From positions 1 to 33,156 of the forward strand of contig JAIMAT010000016.1 of NCBI GenBank assembly GCA_023511835.1: a stretch of DNA of 33,156 bases. Reading direction: 5' to 3'. Positions 1 through 6,613 of this stretch are shown piece by piece. The notes under the pieces were generated by a model. It ran no database searches, was not told the DNA's origin, and saw only the letters and a list, made by a program, of their open reading frames with translations. Numbering within the stretch: position 1 is the first letter of the stretch; every line of letters begins with the position of its first letter. The position numbers were made by a program, and so were the translations under genes. The DNA is from Bacillota bacterium. GTDB lineage: Bacteria > Bacillota > Sulfobacillia > JAIMAT01.

Positions 1-464
1 GCCCCCCGCTCGGCGGGATTGAAGCCGCTCTCGCGGCGGATGACGGCGTAGACCAGCCACGGGTCGAGCCCGTACCGCGCCGCCGCACGGGCGATGCTGG
101 CGGCCACCGCCGCCACCTGCTCCGCGTCCATGGGCGTCCCGCCGGCGAGGATGGCCTCGGCCAGGTTGGCGGCGAGCCCGTCCCGCGAGCCGGCGTCCGC
201 GACCGCCGCTCCCGGCCCCGGCGCCGGCGCGGTCCCCGCCGCCCGCCTCCCCGCCCCTCCGACCGGCGGGGAGGGGCGTAAGTGCGGATCCTCCTTGGCC
301 GCGGCCCGCCCGCCCGCCTGCCGCGCGCCTCCAGCCGGGCCGCGCCCGGCCTCGGCCGCCACCGCAGCGCGCGGCGCCAGCGCCCGCGCCAGCGCCGCCC
401 CCCCGGCGGCCGAAACGGCCACGGTGACGACGAGCAGACCGGTCATCACCGCCCGCCCAGGCAT
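1..464 (-). CDS. Lytic transglycosylase (SLT domain), N-terminal part, cut by the window edge
   Basis: Predicted exported peptidoglycan lytic transglycosylase, which cleaves the MurNAc-GlcNAc bond of the wall. The ATG at 464-462 follows a GGAGG about 8 nt upstream, and the frame is open for 154 codons to the window edge. The N-terminus has a signal peptide or membrane anchor (about residues 5-25, GLLVVTVAVSAAGG). A low-complexity Ala/Pro/Gly linker of roughly 80 residues follows, and the SLT domain begins near residue 115 with QVAAVAASIARAAARYGLDP. The motif AVIRRESGFNPAERG fits the start of SLT domains, with Glu145 in ESGFNP as the expected catalytic acid. The rest of the domain lies outside the window. 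It has a structured leader (520-555) and is separated from the upstream regulator gene by a terminator hairpin. The family call is firm; the specific paralogue cannot be named. Confidence 0.85.
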   Translation of the reverse strand, partial: MPGRAVMTGLLVVTVAVSAAGGAALARALAPRAAVAAEAGRGPAGGARQAGGRAAAKEDPHLRPSPPVGGAGRRAAGTAPAPGPGAAVADAGSRDGLAANLAEAILAGGTPMDAEQVAAVAASIARAAARYGLDPWLVYAVIRRESGFNPAERG

Positions 465-519
465 GAAGAAAGCCTCCTTTCGCCGCAACCTCCGCGGGAG
501 CGTGCTTCCCACGGCACGT

Positions 520-569
520 GGCGAGTATGTGCGGGGAACTTCAAACTTACTCGCCAGTCGAGGTTCCGC
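520..569 (-). promoter_or_regulatory. Structured leader upstream of the lytic transglycosylase: mutually exclusive helices
   Basis: On the minus strand GGCGAGTA (555-548) can pair with TACTCGCC (527-520), an 8-bp perfect stem around a 20-nt loop. An alternative small hairpin pairs CTCG (562-559) with CGAG (553-550), using the same CGAG. A third partial pairing is GCGGAAC (569-563) with GTTCC/GC near 532-540. The element sits about 55-105 nt upstream of the ATG. The shared segments suggest a switchable or regulated leader, but it matches no riboswitch consensus I can recall. Confidence 0.35.
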
Positions 570-626
570 AGCTACTTGAAGGCTTGTCGCAATCAACTTG
601 ACGCCCTAAGAGCCTGTAGACGTGGA

Positions 627-654
627 AAGACGGCCCGTCTCCTCGGGCCGTCTT
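627..654 (-). terminator. Strong intrinsic-terminator-like hairpin
   Basis: A perfect 11-bp stem, AAGACGGCCCG (627-637) and CGGGCCGTCTT (644-654), around a 6-nt loop. It lies 36 nt after the stop of the minus-strand regulator gene and is followed on that strand by TTTCC. It probably ends regulator transcription before the lytic transglycosylase gene. The U-tract is short. Confidence 0.7.
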
Positions 655-690
655 CCGTCCTCCCGCGCTTGTTTCGACAAGGTCCGCCCC

Positions 691-1113
691 TCAGGCGCCG
701 GGAATCTCCGCCTTCTCGGGCAGCCGGTTGCCGCAGTGATAGCAGTACCGCCATTCCTCCGCCACCGGCGCGCCGCACCAGGGGCAGAAGAGCCTTCCCT
801 CGGCGGCCGAGGCCGCCACCTCCGCCGCCTGCCGCCCCCGCCGGCCGCGCGCGGCCGGGCGGGCGGCGGCGCGGGCGCGGGCGCGACCGGCCGGACGCGC
901 CACGCCGCTGCCCGGGCGGCCGATCTCCATGCCCAGGCGGCCCCGGTTGCGCGTCTCGAGCTGGCCCTTCTCACGCCATTTGTTCAGCAGGTAGTAAAGC
1001 TTGCTCCGCTCCACGCCCAGCGTCTCCGCCAGCTCCTGAACGGGGACGGAGAACTTGCCCCCTCCCTCGTCGCATCGCCGCAAGATTTCCTCGAGCAGTT
1101 GCTGTTCGTCCAT
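691..1113 (-). CDS. Small HTH/zinc-ribbon putative DNA-binding protein
   Basis: A 140-aa protein with two recognisable parts. Residues 1-60 look like a winged or simple helix-turn-helix (FSVPVQELAETLGVERSKLY, then YLLNKWREKGQLETR). Residues 110-127 form a zinc ribbon with two CxxC pairs (CPWCGAPV...YCYHCG). The middle (about 60-105) is a basic Arg/Ala/Gly-rich linker that could bind nucleic acid non-specifically. The ATG at 1113-1111 was chosen because GGGGGAG precedes it by 5 nt; an in-frame TTG at 1134 lacks a good site and adds only seven residues. A promoter-like sequence lies at 1154-1182, giving a very short leader. The gene ends at the hairpin at 627-654, so it is probably monocistronic. 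The target is unknown; a transcriptional regulator is an inference from the domains. Confidence 0.7.
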   Translation of the reverse strand: MDEQQLLEEILRRCDEGGGKFSVPVQELAETLGVERSKLYYLLNKWREKGQLETRNRGRLGMEIGRPGSGVARPAGRARARAAARPAARGRRGRQAAEVAASAAEGRLFCPWCGAPVAEEWRYCYHCGNRLPEKAEIPGA

Positions 1114-1153
1114 CCATGCTCCCCCTCGTGCCAAAGCTTGCGCTTACCCTGGA

Positions 1154-1182
1154 AAGATATTCGATGGGAGGGATGCATGCAA
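1154..1182 (-). promoter_or_regulatory. Candidate housekeeping promoter for the HTH/zinc-ribbon gene
   Basis: On the minus strand TTGCAT (1182-1177) and TATCTT (1159-1154) are separated by exactly 17 nt, inside an AT-rich patch that stands out from the GC-rich surroundings. It lies about 40 nt upstream of the ATG at 1113. Matches to the -35 (3 of 6) and -10 (4 of 6) consensus are moderate. Confidence 0.4.
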
Positions 1183-1244
1183 AGGGAATTTTTCAAGCCG
1201 CCTCCGCACGGGGTGCCGCCGGCGCCCTCCTGAACCCGGCGCGC

Positions 1245-2399
1245 TCAGGAGACGTCGGCGAGGCTGCGGTAGAGCTGCTCGTAGGCCCCCACCACCGCCC
1301 GGACGCCGAAGTGGCGCAGCGCCCGCCGGCGTGCCGCCCGCCCCATGGCGCGGCGCCGCTCGGGGTCGCGCGCCAGGGCGACGACGGCCTCGGCCATGGC
1401 TTCCTCCGCCTCCGGGGGAAAGAGAAAGCCGGTCTCGCCGTCGCTCACCACCTCGGGCAGGCCGCCCCGGTCGGAGGCGACCACCACCGCCTCCGCCGCC
1501 ATCGCCTCCAGCGCCACCAGCCCGAAGCTTTCCGTCGCCGAGGGGAGGAGGAGGACGTCGGCCTCGCCCAGGATGTCGGCCACGTCGTCGCGGCGCCCCA
1601 GGAAGTGCACCCGCTCCCCGACGCCCAGCGCGTCCACCTCGGCCTCGGCGGCGCCCAGCTCCGGGCCGTCACCGGCCATCAGGAGGCGCGCGGGCACCGC
1701 CGCCGCAACGCGGGCGAAGATGCGGACGACCGCGTCCACCCGCTTTACCGGCCGGAAATTGGAGACGTGGCAGACCAGCAGCTCCCCCTCCGCGGCCAGT
1801 CTCCGCTGGGGGCGGCGCCGGTAGACGGCGGCGTCCACGAAGTTGGGGATGACCAGCGGCGGCGGCACCGCCAGCTGGCGGGCGGTCTCCTCCGCCAGCC
1901 AGCGGGAGACGGCGGTCACGGCGTCGCTCCGGCGGATGCTGTGGGCGGTCACCTCGCGGAAAGAAGGATCCCGACCGATCAGGCTGATGTCCGTGCCGTG
2001 GAGCGTGGTCACCACCGGCAGCCGCCGCGGAGCCAGGATCTCGCGCGCCAGCTCGGCGGCGGCGGCGTGGGGGATGGCGTAGTGGACGTGGAAGAGGTCG
2101 ATCTGCTGCCGCCGGGCGACGTCGACCAGCTTGTTGGTCAGCGCCAGCTCGTAGGGAGGGTAGTCGAAGAGCGGATATCGCGGCACCTCCACGCGATGGA
2201 AGCGGATCAGCCGCTCCGCCTCGGCGCCGACCCTCCGCAGCCGGAAGGGCAGCTCGTAGCTGACCAAATGGACCTCGTGACCCCGCCGCGCCAGGGCGAG
2301 GCCCAGCTCGGCGGCCACCACGCCGCTGCCGCCGTAGGCGGGGTAGCCGACCATGGCGATGCGCAACGCTTCGGAACCCGCCTTTCCCGCCCGCCTCAC
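1245..2399 (-). CDS. bshA: N-acetyl-alpha-D-glucosaminyl L-malate synthase (BshA-type GT4 glycosyltransferase)
   Basis: The first step of bacillithiol synthesis is transfer of GlcNAc from UDP-GlcNAc to L-malate in the cytosol. The protein aligns along its length with the BshA pattern: IAMVGYPAYGGSGVVAAELG at the N-terminus, FDYPPYELALTNKL, and HVHYAIPHAAAAELAREIL. The C-terminal GT-B half carries the ESFGLVALE sugar-nucleotide signature (ESFGLVALEAMA) followed by SDRGGLPEVVSDGETGFLF. Length is 384 aa, typical. The GTG at 2399 overlaps the upstream TGA by 4 nt (GTGA) and has GAGG 7 nt before it. An in-frame TTG at 2366 would give the more family-like start MRIAMVGYP but has a weaker site. It is last in an apparent run SLH-GH18, HD protein, bshA. 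A generic GT4 enzyme is the alternative, but the PPYELAL and HYAIPHA segments favour BshA. Confidence 0.85.
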   Translation of the reverse strand: MRRAGKAGSEALRIAMVGYPAYGGSGVVAAELGLALARRGHEVHLVSYELPFRLRRVGAEAERLIRFHRVEVPRYPLFDYPPYELALTNKLVDVARRQQIDLFHVHYAIPHAAAAELAREILAPRRLPVVTTLHGTDISLIGRDPSFREVTAHSIRRSDAVTAVSRWLAEETARQLAVPPPLVIPNFVDAAVYRRRPQRRLAAEGELLVCHVSNFRPVKRVDAVVRIFARVAAAVPARLLMAGDGPELGAAEAEVDALGVGERVHFLGRRDDVADILGEADVLLLPSATESFGLVALEAMAAEAVVVASDRGGLPEVVSDGETGFLFPPEAEEAMAEAVVALARDPERRRAMGRAARRRALRHFGVRAVVGAYEQLYRSLADVS

Positions 2400-3673
2400 C
2401 CTTCCGCCTCAGCCATGGCGCGCTCCAGCAGCGGGGCGAGCCTCTCCCGCAGCTCTTCCGGAGCGTACCAGACCACCGCCTCGCGGGGGACGGTCAGCGC
2501 AGCCACGGCGGGCGAGAGCTCCTCCAGCGGCACCGGCCTCCCGCGCTCGTCCTCCACCCAGATGGGGGCCCCGCCCGCGCCCGCCCCGCGGTAGGGCGCG
2601 TAGCCGGGCCGGCCCCGGCGGTCGAGGTGGAGGTAGGCGTCCGGGTCGTAGCCGGCCGAGCGCACCTCGCGGGCGGCCAGCTCGTGCGCGCGGCGCAGGG
2701 CTTGCTCGTCCAGGCCGCGGAAGCTCCGGCGGTAGACCGGCTTGAGCAGCCGACGCTCCAGGAGACGGCGGCTGAGGTCGGCCAGGACCGGGTCGTCCGC
2801 CTCCCGCCAGCGCTTCAGGGCGACCCAGAGCTCGGCGTCATCCACCTCCAGGTACTCCGCCACCCCGGCCTCTCCCAGGAGGAGGGCGGGAAGGGGGCCT
2901 CGGGCCTCGAGCCGCCCCTCGGCGTAGGCGCGCCGCGCCCGCGCCGCCGCCGCCTGCAGGAGGCGCTCGGCGCCGCGGGTGGTCTTGTGGTGGTAGACCT
3001 GCTGGTACATGTAGTAGCGGGCGAAGACGTACTCCTCCACCGTCCAGAGGCCCTTGTTGCGGACCACCGGGTGCGCCTGGTGTACGCCGCCCAGGACGTG
3101 GATGAGCTGGCCCGCGTCGAAGTGGCCGGCGCTGGCGCCGGTGAAGAGCGAGTCGCGGATCAGGTAGTCCATGCGGTCCACGTCCAGCTGGCTGGAAATG
3201 AGGTGGTGGAGGAGCGGCTGCTCGCGCCCCTCCAGCACGGCCGCGATCCGCTCCGGAAGGCGGCGGTCGAGCGCCTCCAGGCGGCGGTGGATCTCGGTCT
3301 CCCCCAGCAGGATGCGCCGCCCCCACGCCTCGTGCCCCAGCCCGCCCGTGCTCTCCGCCTCGAGCGCGTGGGAGAGCGGACCGTGGCCCACGTCGTGGAG
3401 GAGCGCGGCCAGCGCCCCCACCAGGCGCGACTCGGGCGGGAGCGGCAGCCCCACCCGCTCCAGCTGCTCGGCCACCTCGCCGAAGAGGTACATGGCGCCC
3501 AGGGCGTGGCCGAAACGGGAGTGCTCGGCGCCATGGAAGGTGAGCGGGCTCATCCCCAGCTGGGCGATGCGGCGCAGCCGCTGCAGCTCGGGCGCGTCGA
3601 CCACGGCCACGATCTCGGGCGGCAGGCGGATCAGCCCGTGCACCGGGTCGCGCAAGACCTTGTCGCCGGGAAT
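2396..3673 (-). CDS. HD-domain phosphohydrolase (YwfO/dGTPase-like family)
   Basis: A cytosolic metal-dependent HD hydrolase; family members act on (d)NTPs or related nucleotides. Visible signatures are DPVHGLIRL, ELQRLRRIAQLG, TFHGAEHSRFGHALG, the HD pair in LLHDVGHGPLSHALE, and SSQLDVDRMDYLIRDSLFTG. The last is diagnostic for the YwfO-like branch. Length is about 425 aa from the start used here, close to the family. That start is the ATT codon at 3673-3671, placed 9 nt after GGGGGAGG. Conventional options are GTG at 3730, which would add 19 poorly conserved residues read through two GC-rich hairpins, and TTG at 3655, without a good site. The stop overlaps the bshA GTG, implying translational coupling. 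Substrate is not deducible. Confidence 0.85.
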   Translation of the reverse strand: MPGDKVLRDPVHGLIRLPPEIVAVVDAPELQRLRRIAQLGMSPLTFHGAEHSRFGHALGAMYLFGEVAEQLERVGLPLPPESRLVGALAALLHDVGHGPLSHALEAESTGGLGHEAWGRRILLGETEIHRRLEALDRRLPERIAAVLEGREQPLLHHLISSQLDVDRMDYLIRDSLFTGASAGHFDAGQLIHVLGGVHQAHPVVRNKGLWTVEEYVFARYYMYQQVYHHKTTRGAERLLQAAAARARRAYAEGRLEARGPLPALLLGEAGVAEYLEVDDAELWVALKRWREADDPVLADLSRRLLERRLLKPVYRRSFRGLDEQALRRAHELAAREVRSAGYDPDAYLHLDRRGRPGYAPYRGAGAGGAPIWVEDERGRPVPLEELSPAVAALTVPREAVVWYAPEELRERLAPLLERAMAEAEG

Positions 3674-3761
3674 GCTCGCACACCTCCCCCGCCAACGGCG
3701 GGCGCGGGGGGACGCCCCGCCGCCCGGCACGCCCTCCCGCCCGCCGTCCGGGGAGGGCCGC

Positions 3762-5402
3762 CTAGTGCAGCACCTGGCGGAAGACGCCCCACCAGTCCGG
3801 CGTCTCGTAGCCGAACTTCCAGACCGCCGCGCCGGCGAGGTGGAACTGCTGGACCAGGGCCAGCTTGGCCGCCAGGCCGGAGCTGTCGGTGAACCAGACC
3901 TCGTGCCGCACGCCCTGGCTGTCCGTATAGAAGAACTGCGTCTCGCCCAGGTCGGAGTGCGCGACGGGCTGGGCCTGGTAGCGGGCGATCAGGTTGAGCG
4001 CCCCTTCAATATACCAGGCGCGCGTCGGCTCCCCCTGGGCCCAGTCGTAGGCATAGGCCGGAATGCCCAGCAGGATCTTCTGCGCCGGCGCCTGGCTGAC
4101 CGCCCAGGCCAGTCCCTGGGCCATCCAGGGTATGGAGCCGATGGGGCCGGGAGCGCTGGTGGCGTAGTGCTGGTCGTAGGTCATGACGATGAGGTAGTCG
4201 GCCACGCGGCCCAGGGCGACGTAGTCGAAGTCGTGCCCCCAGGTGCTGGCGGCCGCCTGGTCGCGCCAGGGGAGGTCGATGGTCAGGAGCAGCCCCTGCG
4301 CGTGCAGCTGCTGGGCCAGGGCCGTGGCGAACTGGGTGAAGAGGTCCCGGTCGGCGTTCTGCAGGTATTCGAAGTCGAGGTTGACGCCTCCGTAACCGCG
4401 GTCGACCACGGTCATGATGTTCTGCACCAGGCGGGCCCGGACCTGGGCGTCGGCCAGCACCGCGTGGATGGCGGGGCCGCCCATCAGGCTGACGCGGACC
4501 AGGAGCGGCTTCTGGTGGTCGCGCGCCCACTGGAAGAGCGCCGGGCTGTCCGCACCCACTAGGCCCCCCGCCCCGCTGGCGGAGCTGTCGACCGTGTAGC
4601 CGGAGGCGATCACCCAGCTGACGCGGTCGGCCCCCAGGTTGAGCGAGGCCAGGTCCTGCGCGGTGGCCCAGCCGGTCAGGAGGGTGCCCGCCTGGGGCAC
4701 CGGCTTGGGCGCCGGCTGTACGCCGAGAAGCTGGAAGCGGGCGTTCATGAAGCGGACCAGCATGGTGACCGTCTCCGCCCGCGTGGTCGTGGCATACGGG
4801 GCGTAGAGGGCCAGCTGGCCCGGCTGGGAGGGCCGCCCCAGGATGATGCCCTCTTTGACGGCGGCGCTGGCGTCGGCCGCCCAGGTCGGGATGGCCGCCC
4901 GGTCACCGAACTCGTAGAAGTAACGGGGCTCCGCCGTCACCCCCAGCTTCTCCAGCGCGCGTCCGAAGATGACACCCATCTCCGCCCGGTTGAGTGACCG
5001 ATTGGGCTGGAAGCTTCCGTCAGGGTAGCCTTTCAGCACGCCCGCCTGCACCGCCGCGGCCACCAGGCCCTGCTGGTCGGCGGGGATGCTGGTCCAGTCG
5101 GTGAAGGGCGGCCTGGCCGGGGTGACCGGCTGGAGTTCCATCGCCCGGGCCATCCAGACGGCGAAGTCGAGACGGGTGATGGGCTGGTCCGGGCGAAACT
5201 TGCCGTCGTCGGGGACGGTGACGACGCCTGCGGCCTGCGCGGCCAGGATGAAGGGCTCGGCCCAGTGGCCGCTGATGTCGGTGAAGCGGGTGGGGGACTG
5301 GGCGGAGGCGGTGCCCGCCGGGAGCGCGGAGGCCAGCACCGCCACCAGGGCGACGACCGCCAGCAGACGGCCGACGCCTCTTCTGCGATGAGGAGAAGAC
5401 AA
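3762..5402 (-). CDS. Secreted S-layer-homology protein with GH18 glycosidase domain
   Basis: A 546-aa exported wall enzyme. The TTG at 5402 follows GGGGAGG by 8 nt. Residues 1-34 form a signal peptide (basic start, hydrophobic VVALVAVLASALPA, cleavage near ASA). Three SLH domains cover about residues 37-95, 98-155 and 163-222 (for example FTDISGHWAEPFI, GVLKGYPDGSFQPNRSLNRA, TRAETVTMLVRFM). They should hold the protein on a pyruvylated wall polymer, made with the help of CsaB (23954-25069). The GH18 barrel spans about 240-546 and contains GGVNLDFEYL, with Asp343 and Glu345 at the catalytic end of the DxxDxDxE motif (the first Asp is Gly here, as I recall for SleL/YdhD-like members), and VMTYDQHY as a substrate-site motif. 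It probably cleaves peptidoglycan or related GlcNAc polymers. A role in spore-cortex lysis is possible but unproven. Confidence 0.9.
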   Translation of the reverse strand: MSSPHRRRGVGRLLAVVALVAVLASALPAGTASAQSPTRFTDISGHWAEPFILAAQAAGVVTVPDDGKFRPDQPITRLDFAVWMARAMELQPVTPARPPFTDWTSIPADQQGLVAAAVQAGVLKGYPDGSFQPNRSLNRAEMGVIFGRALEKLGVTAEPRYFYEFGDRAAIPTWAADASAAVKEGIILGRPSQPGQLALYAPYATTTRAETVTMLVRFMNARFQLLGVQPAPKPVPQAGTLLTGWATAQDLASLNLGADRVSWVIASGYTVDSSASGAGGLVGADSPALFQWARDHQKPLLVRVSLMGGPAIHAVLADAQVRARLVQNIMTVVDRGYGGVNLDFEYLQNADRDLFTQFATALAQQLHAQGLLLTIDLPWRDQAAASTWGHDFDYVALGRVADYLIVMTYDQHYATSAPGPIGSIPWMAQGLAWAVSQAPAQKILLGIPAYAYDWAQGEPTRAWYIEGALNLIARYQAQPVAHSDLGETQFFYTDSQGVRHEVWFTDSSGLAAKLALVQQFHLAGAAVWKFGYETPDWWGVFRQVLH

Positions 5403-5745
5403 CGGCTCGACCTCCCCAGGGGTCCAGGCGCCGCCAGGAATTCGCGCCTCCTCGTGGCGCCCGCGGCGGCCTGGAGCGGAGGCACGCGGAACGGCTCTGG
5501 GCGCCTCCGGTCGACCGGCTTCCGTTCGACCGGTTCCGCAAGGCAGGCTATCATGGCGCGAAAGAGAGGCTCAATTGAAGAAGCGTGAACGTAACCGAGC
5601 TGTAATCCGCCGGCGCGGGCTGCGACCGGCGGCCGGATTCTTACCCGCCTCTCAGCTTCCGCTTGGTCGCGCGTGAGAAGTGGCGGATAACCTCTGGCAC
5701 GAGCCCGGATCCGGGGAAAGGGCTCCGGGAGGGGAGCGTGAACCG
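5403..5745. other. Divergent intergenic region, 343 bp, no gene seen
   Basis: Separates the minus-strand SLH-GH18 gene from the plus-strand redox operon, so it must hold both promoters. It is less GC-rich in 5540-5620. A near-consensus -10 on the plus strand is TGTAAT near 5600, but no -35 sits at the right distance. The tandem near-repeat at 5511-5537 is described separately. No convincing small ORF or RNA was found. Confidence 0.5.
5511..5537. repeat. Tandem near-identical 12-13-mer, possible operator
   Basis: TCGACCGGCTTCC (5511-5523) and TCGACCGGTTCC (5526-5537) repeat with a 15-nt period. The centre of each copy contains TCGACCG, so two half-sites lie on one helical face about 1.4 turns apart. 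Located between divergent genes, it could be a regulator binding site; this is inference from position only. Confidence 0.35.
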
Positions 5746-6225
5746 ATGGCACGGGTAGGACGCACGCTGGCGGTTCTGGGCGCAGCCGGGGCGTTCGTGG
5801 CGGGCGGCGCCGCCGCACTCCGGCAGGCGCCGGGGGTGGTACAGGCGGCGCCCAGCGTCTCCTCCTCGTCCTCGCTCTCGACCAGCCAGCTGGCCGCGGT
5901 GCAGAGCAAGCTGGCGCAGCAGGTGGCCGCCGAGGAGCGCTCCGTGGCCTCGCTCAACCAGCGCGAACAGCAGCTGGAGCAGGCGCTGGCCGCGGCCCGG
6001 CAGCAGCTCCAGCAGGAGCTGGCCGCCGTGGCGGCCGCCCGCTCGCGCCTCGCCCAGCTCCAGGCCCAGCAGCAGCAATTGCAGCGGCAGTCCACCCAGG
6101 CGCCCAACGTCGACACCTTCACCGGCGCCTCGGCCGGCGGAGGTCAGCGTGAGCACGAGAACGAGGGCGGCATCTGGCTCTTCGGCTCGGGCGGCGGCGA
6201 GGGCTCCGAGGGGTGGGGCGAGTGA
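5746..6225 (+). CDS. Membrane-anchored coiled-coil protein with ApbE-type flavinylation motif (DTFTGAS)
   Basis: A 159-aa protein with no homologue I recognise. The ATG at 5746 follows GGGAGGGGAG by about 10 nt. Residues 7-27 (TLAVLGAAGAFVAGGAAAL) form one signal-anchor segment after a short basic start, so the rest should be outside the membrane. Residues 48-116 are a Gln/Ala/Leu-rich coiled coil (SKLAQQVAAEERSVASLNQR, then LEQALAAARQQLQQELAAV). Residues 123-129 read D-T-F-T-G-A-S, matching the Dxx[S/T]GA[T/S] consensus where ApbE enzymes attach FMN covalently, with Ser129 as predicted acceptor. The last 30 residues are Gly/Glu-rich with a single WLF. The next gene overlaps by 4 nt and carries a similar motif; ApbE follows. 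I infer a minimal flavin carrier on a stalk. Without that motif it would be just a hypothetical coiled-coil protein. Confidence 0.7.
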   Translation: MARVGRTLAVLGAAGAFVAGGAAALRQAPGVVQAAPSVSSSSSLSTSQLAAVQSKLAQQVAAEERSVASLNQREQQLEQALAAARQQLQQELAAVAAARSRLAQLQAQQQQLQRQSTQAPNVDTFTGASAGGGQREHENEGGIWLFGSGGGEGSEGWGE

Positions 6226-6599
6226 GGCGCGCCGCACGCAGGACGCTGGAACAGCGACGCAAACGCATGGCCCGCTGGACTGCGGGCTGGGTGGCCGCCT
6301 CCCTCACCCTCTTCGGGGGCGCCGTCGCCTGGGCCGGCGGGCACACGCCGCGGCCGGCCCACCCCGTGGCCGCGCAGAGCGCGAAGCTCGAGACGGCCAA
6401 GCTTCCGCCGGAGACGCGGAAACTCTTGGAGCAGTCGCGACAGCTGGACGCCCGCATCCGCTCCGTCCAGTCGCAGGTGGACCAGCTGGGCCAGAAGGTG
6501 CAGCAGGTGGCCGGCGAGGCCGCCAGCCTCCCGGCGCCCGCCGCGCCGCCCAGCCTGCCGCCCATGCCCCAGATCCAGACCATGACGGGAGCCAGCTGA
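6222..6599 (+). CDS. Second small anchored coiled-coil protein ending in a TGAS flavinylation-like motif
   Basis: A 125-aa protein starting at GTG 6222, which overlaps the previous stop (GTGA) and has GAGGGG 8 nt upstream; an in-frame GTG at 6213 is the alternative. A very basic N-terminus (RRAARRTLEQRRKRMAR) precedes one membrane segment (residues 19-39, WTAGWVAASLTLFGGAVAWA), giving an N-in, C-out topology. A short coiled coil follows (about 62-98, LLEQSRQLDARIRSVQSQVD), then a Pro/Ala linker, and the chain ends exactly at QTMTGAS. This is the same heptad as in the preceding protein except Gln replaces the leading Asp, so Ser125, the final residue, would be the FMN acceptor. The twin arrangement suggests two interacting or alternative carriers for the downstream ApbE. 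Whether the motif lacking Asp is modified is uncertain. Confidence 0.65.
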   Translation: MRRAARRTLEQRRKRMARWTAGWVAASLTLFGGAVAWAGGHTPRPAHPVAAQSAKLETAKLPPETRKLLEQSRQLDARIRSVQSQVDQLGQKVQQVAGEAASLPAPAAPPSLPPMPQIQTMTGAS

Positions 6600-6613
6600 A
6601 GGAAGGGAGTCGC

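Noticed and set aside
465-690. c-di-AMP (ydaO) riboswitch upstream of the lytic transglycosylase
   Set aside because: The gene type fits, but I cannot find the conserved ydaO core segments; only the generic inverted repeats are reported.
282-2594. A 770-codon plus-strand open frame
   Set aside because: Antisense to bshA, the HTH/zinc-ribbon gene and the HD gene; composition is Arg/Pro-rich and it shows no domain or ribosome binding site.
5746-6599. FMN_bind domain in the small proteins next to apbE
   Set aside because: Both proteins are too short and are coiled coil plus linker; only the bare TGAS motif is present.
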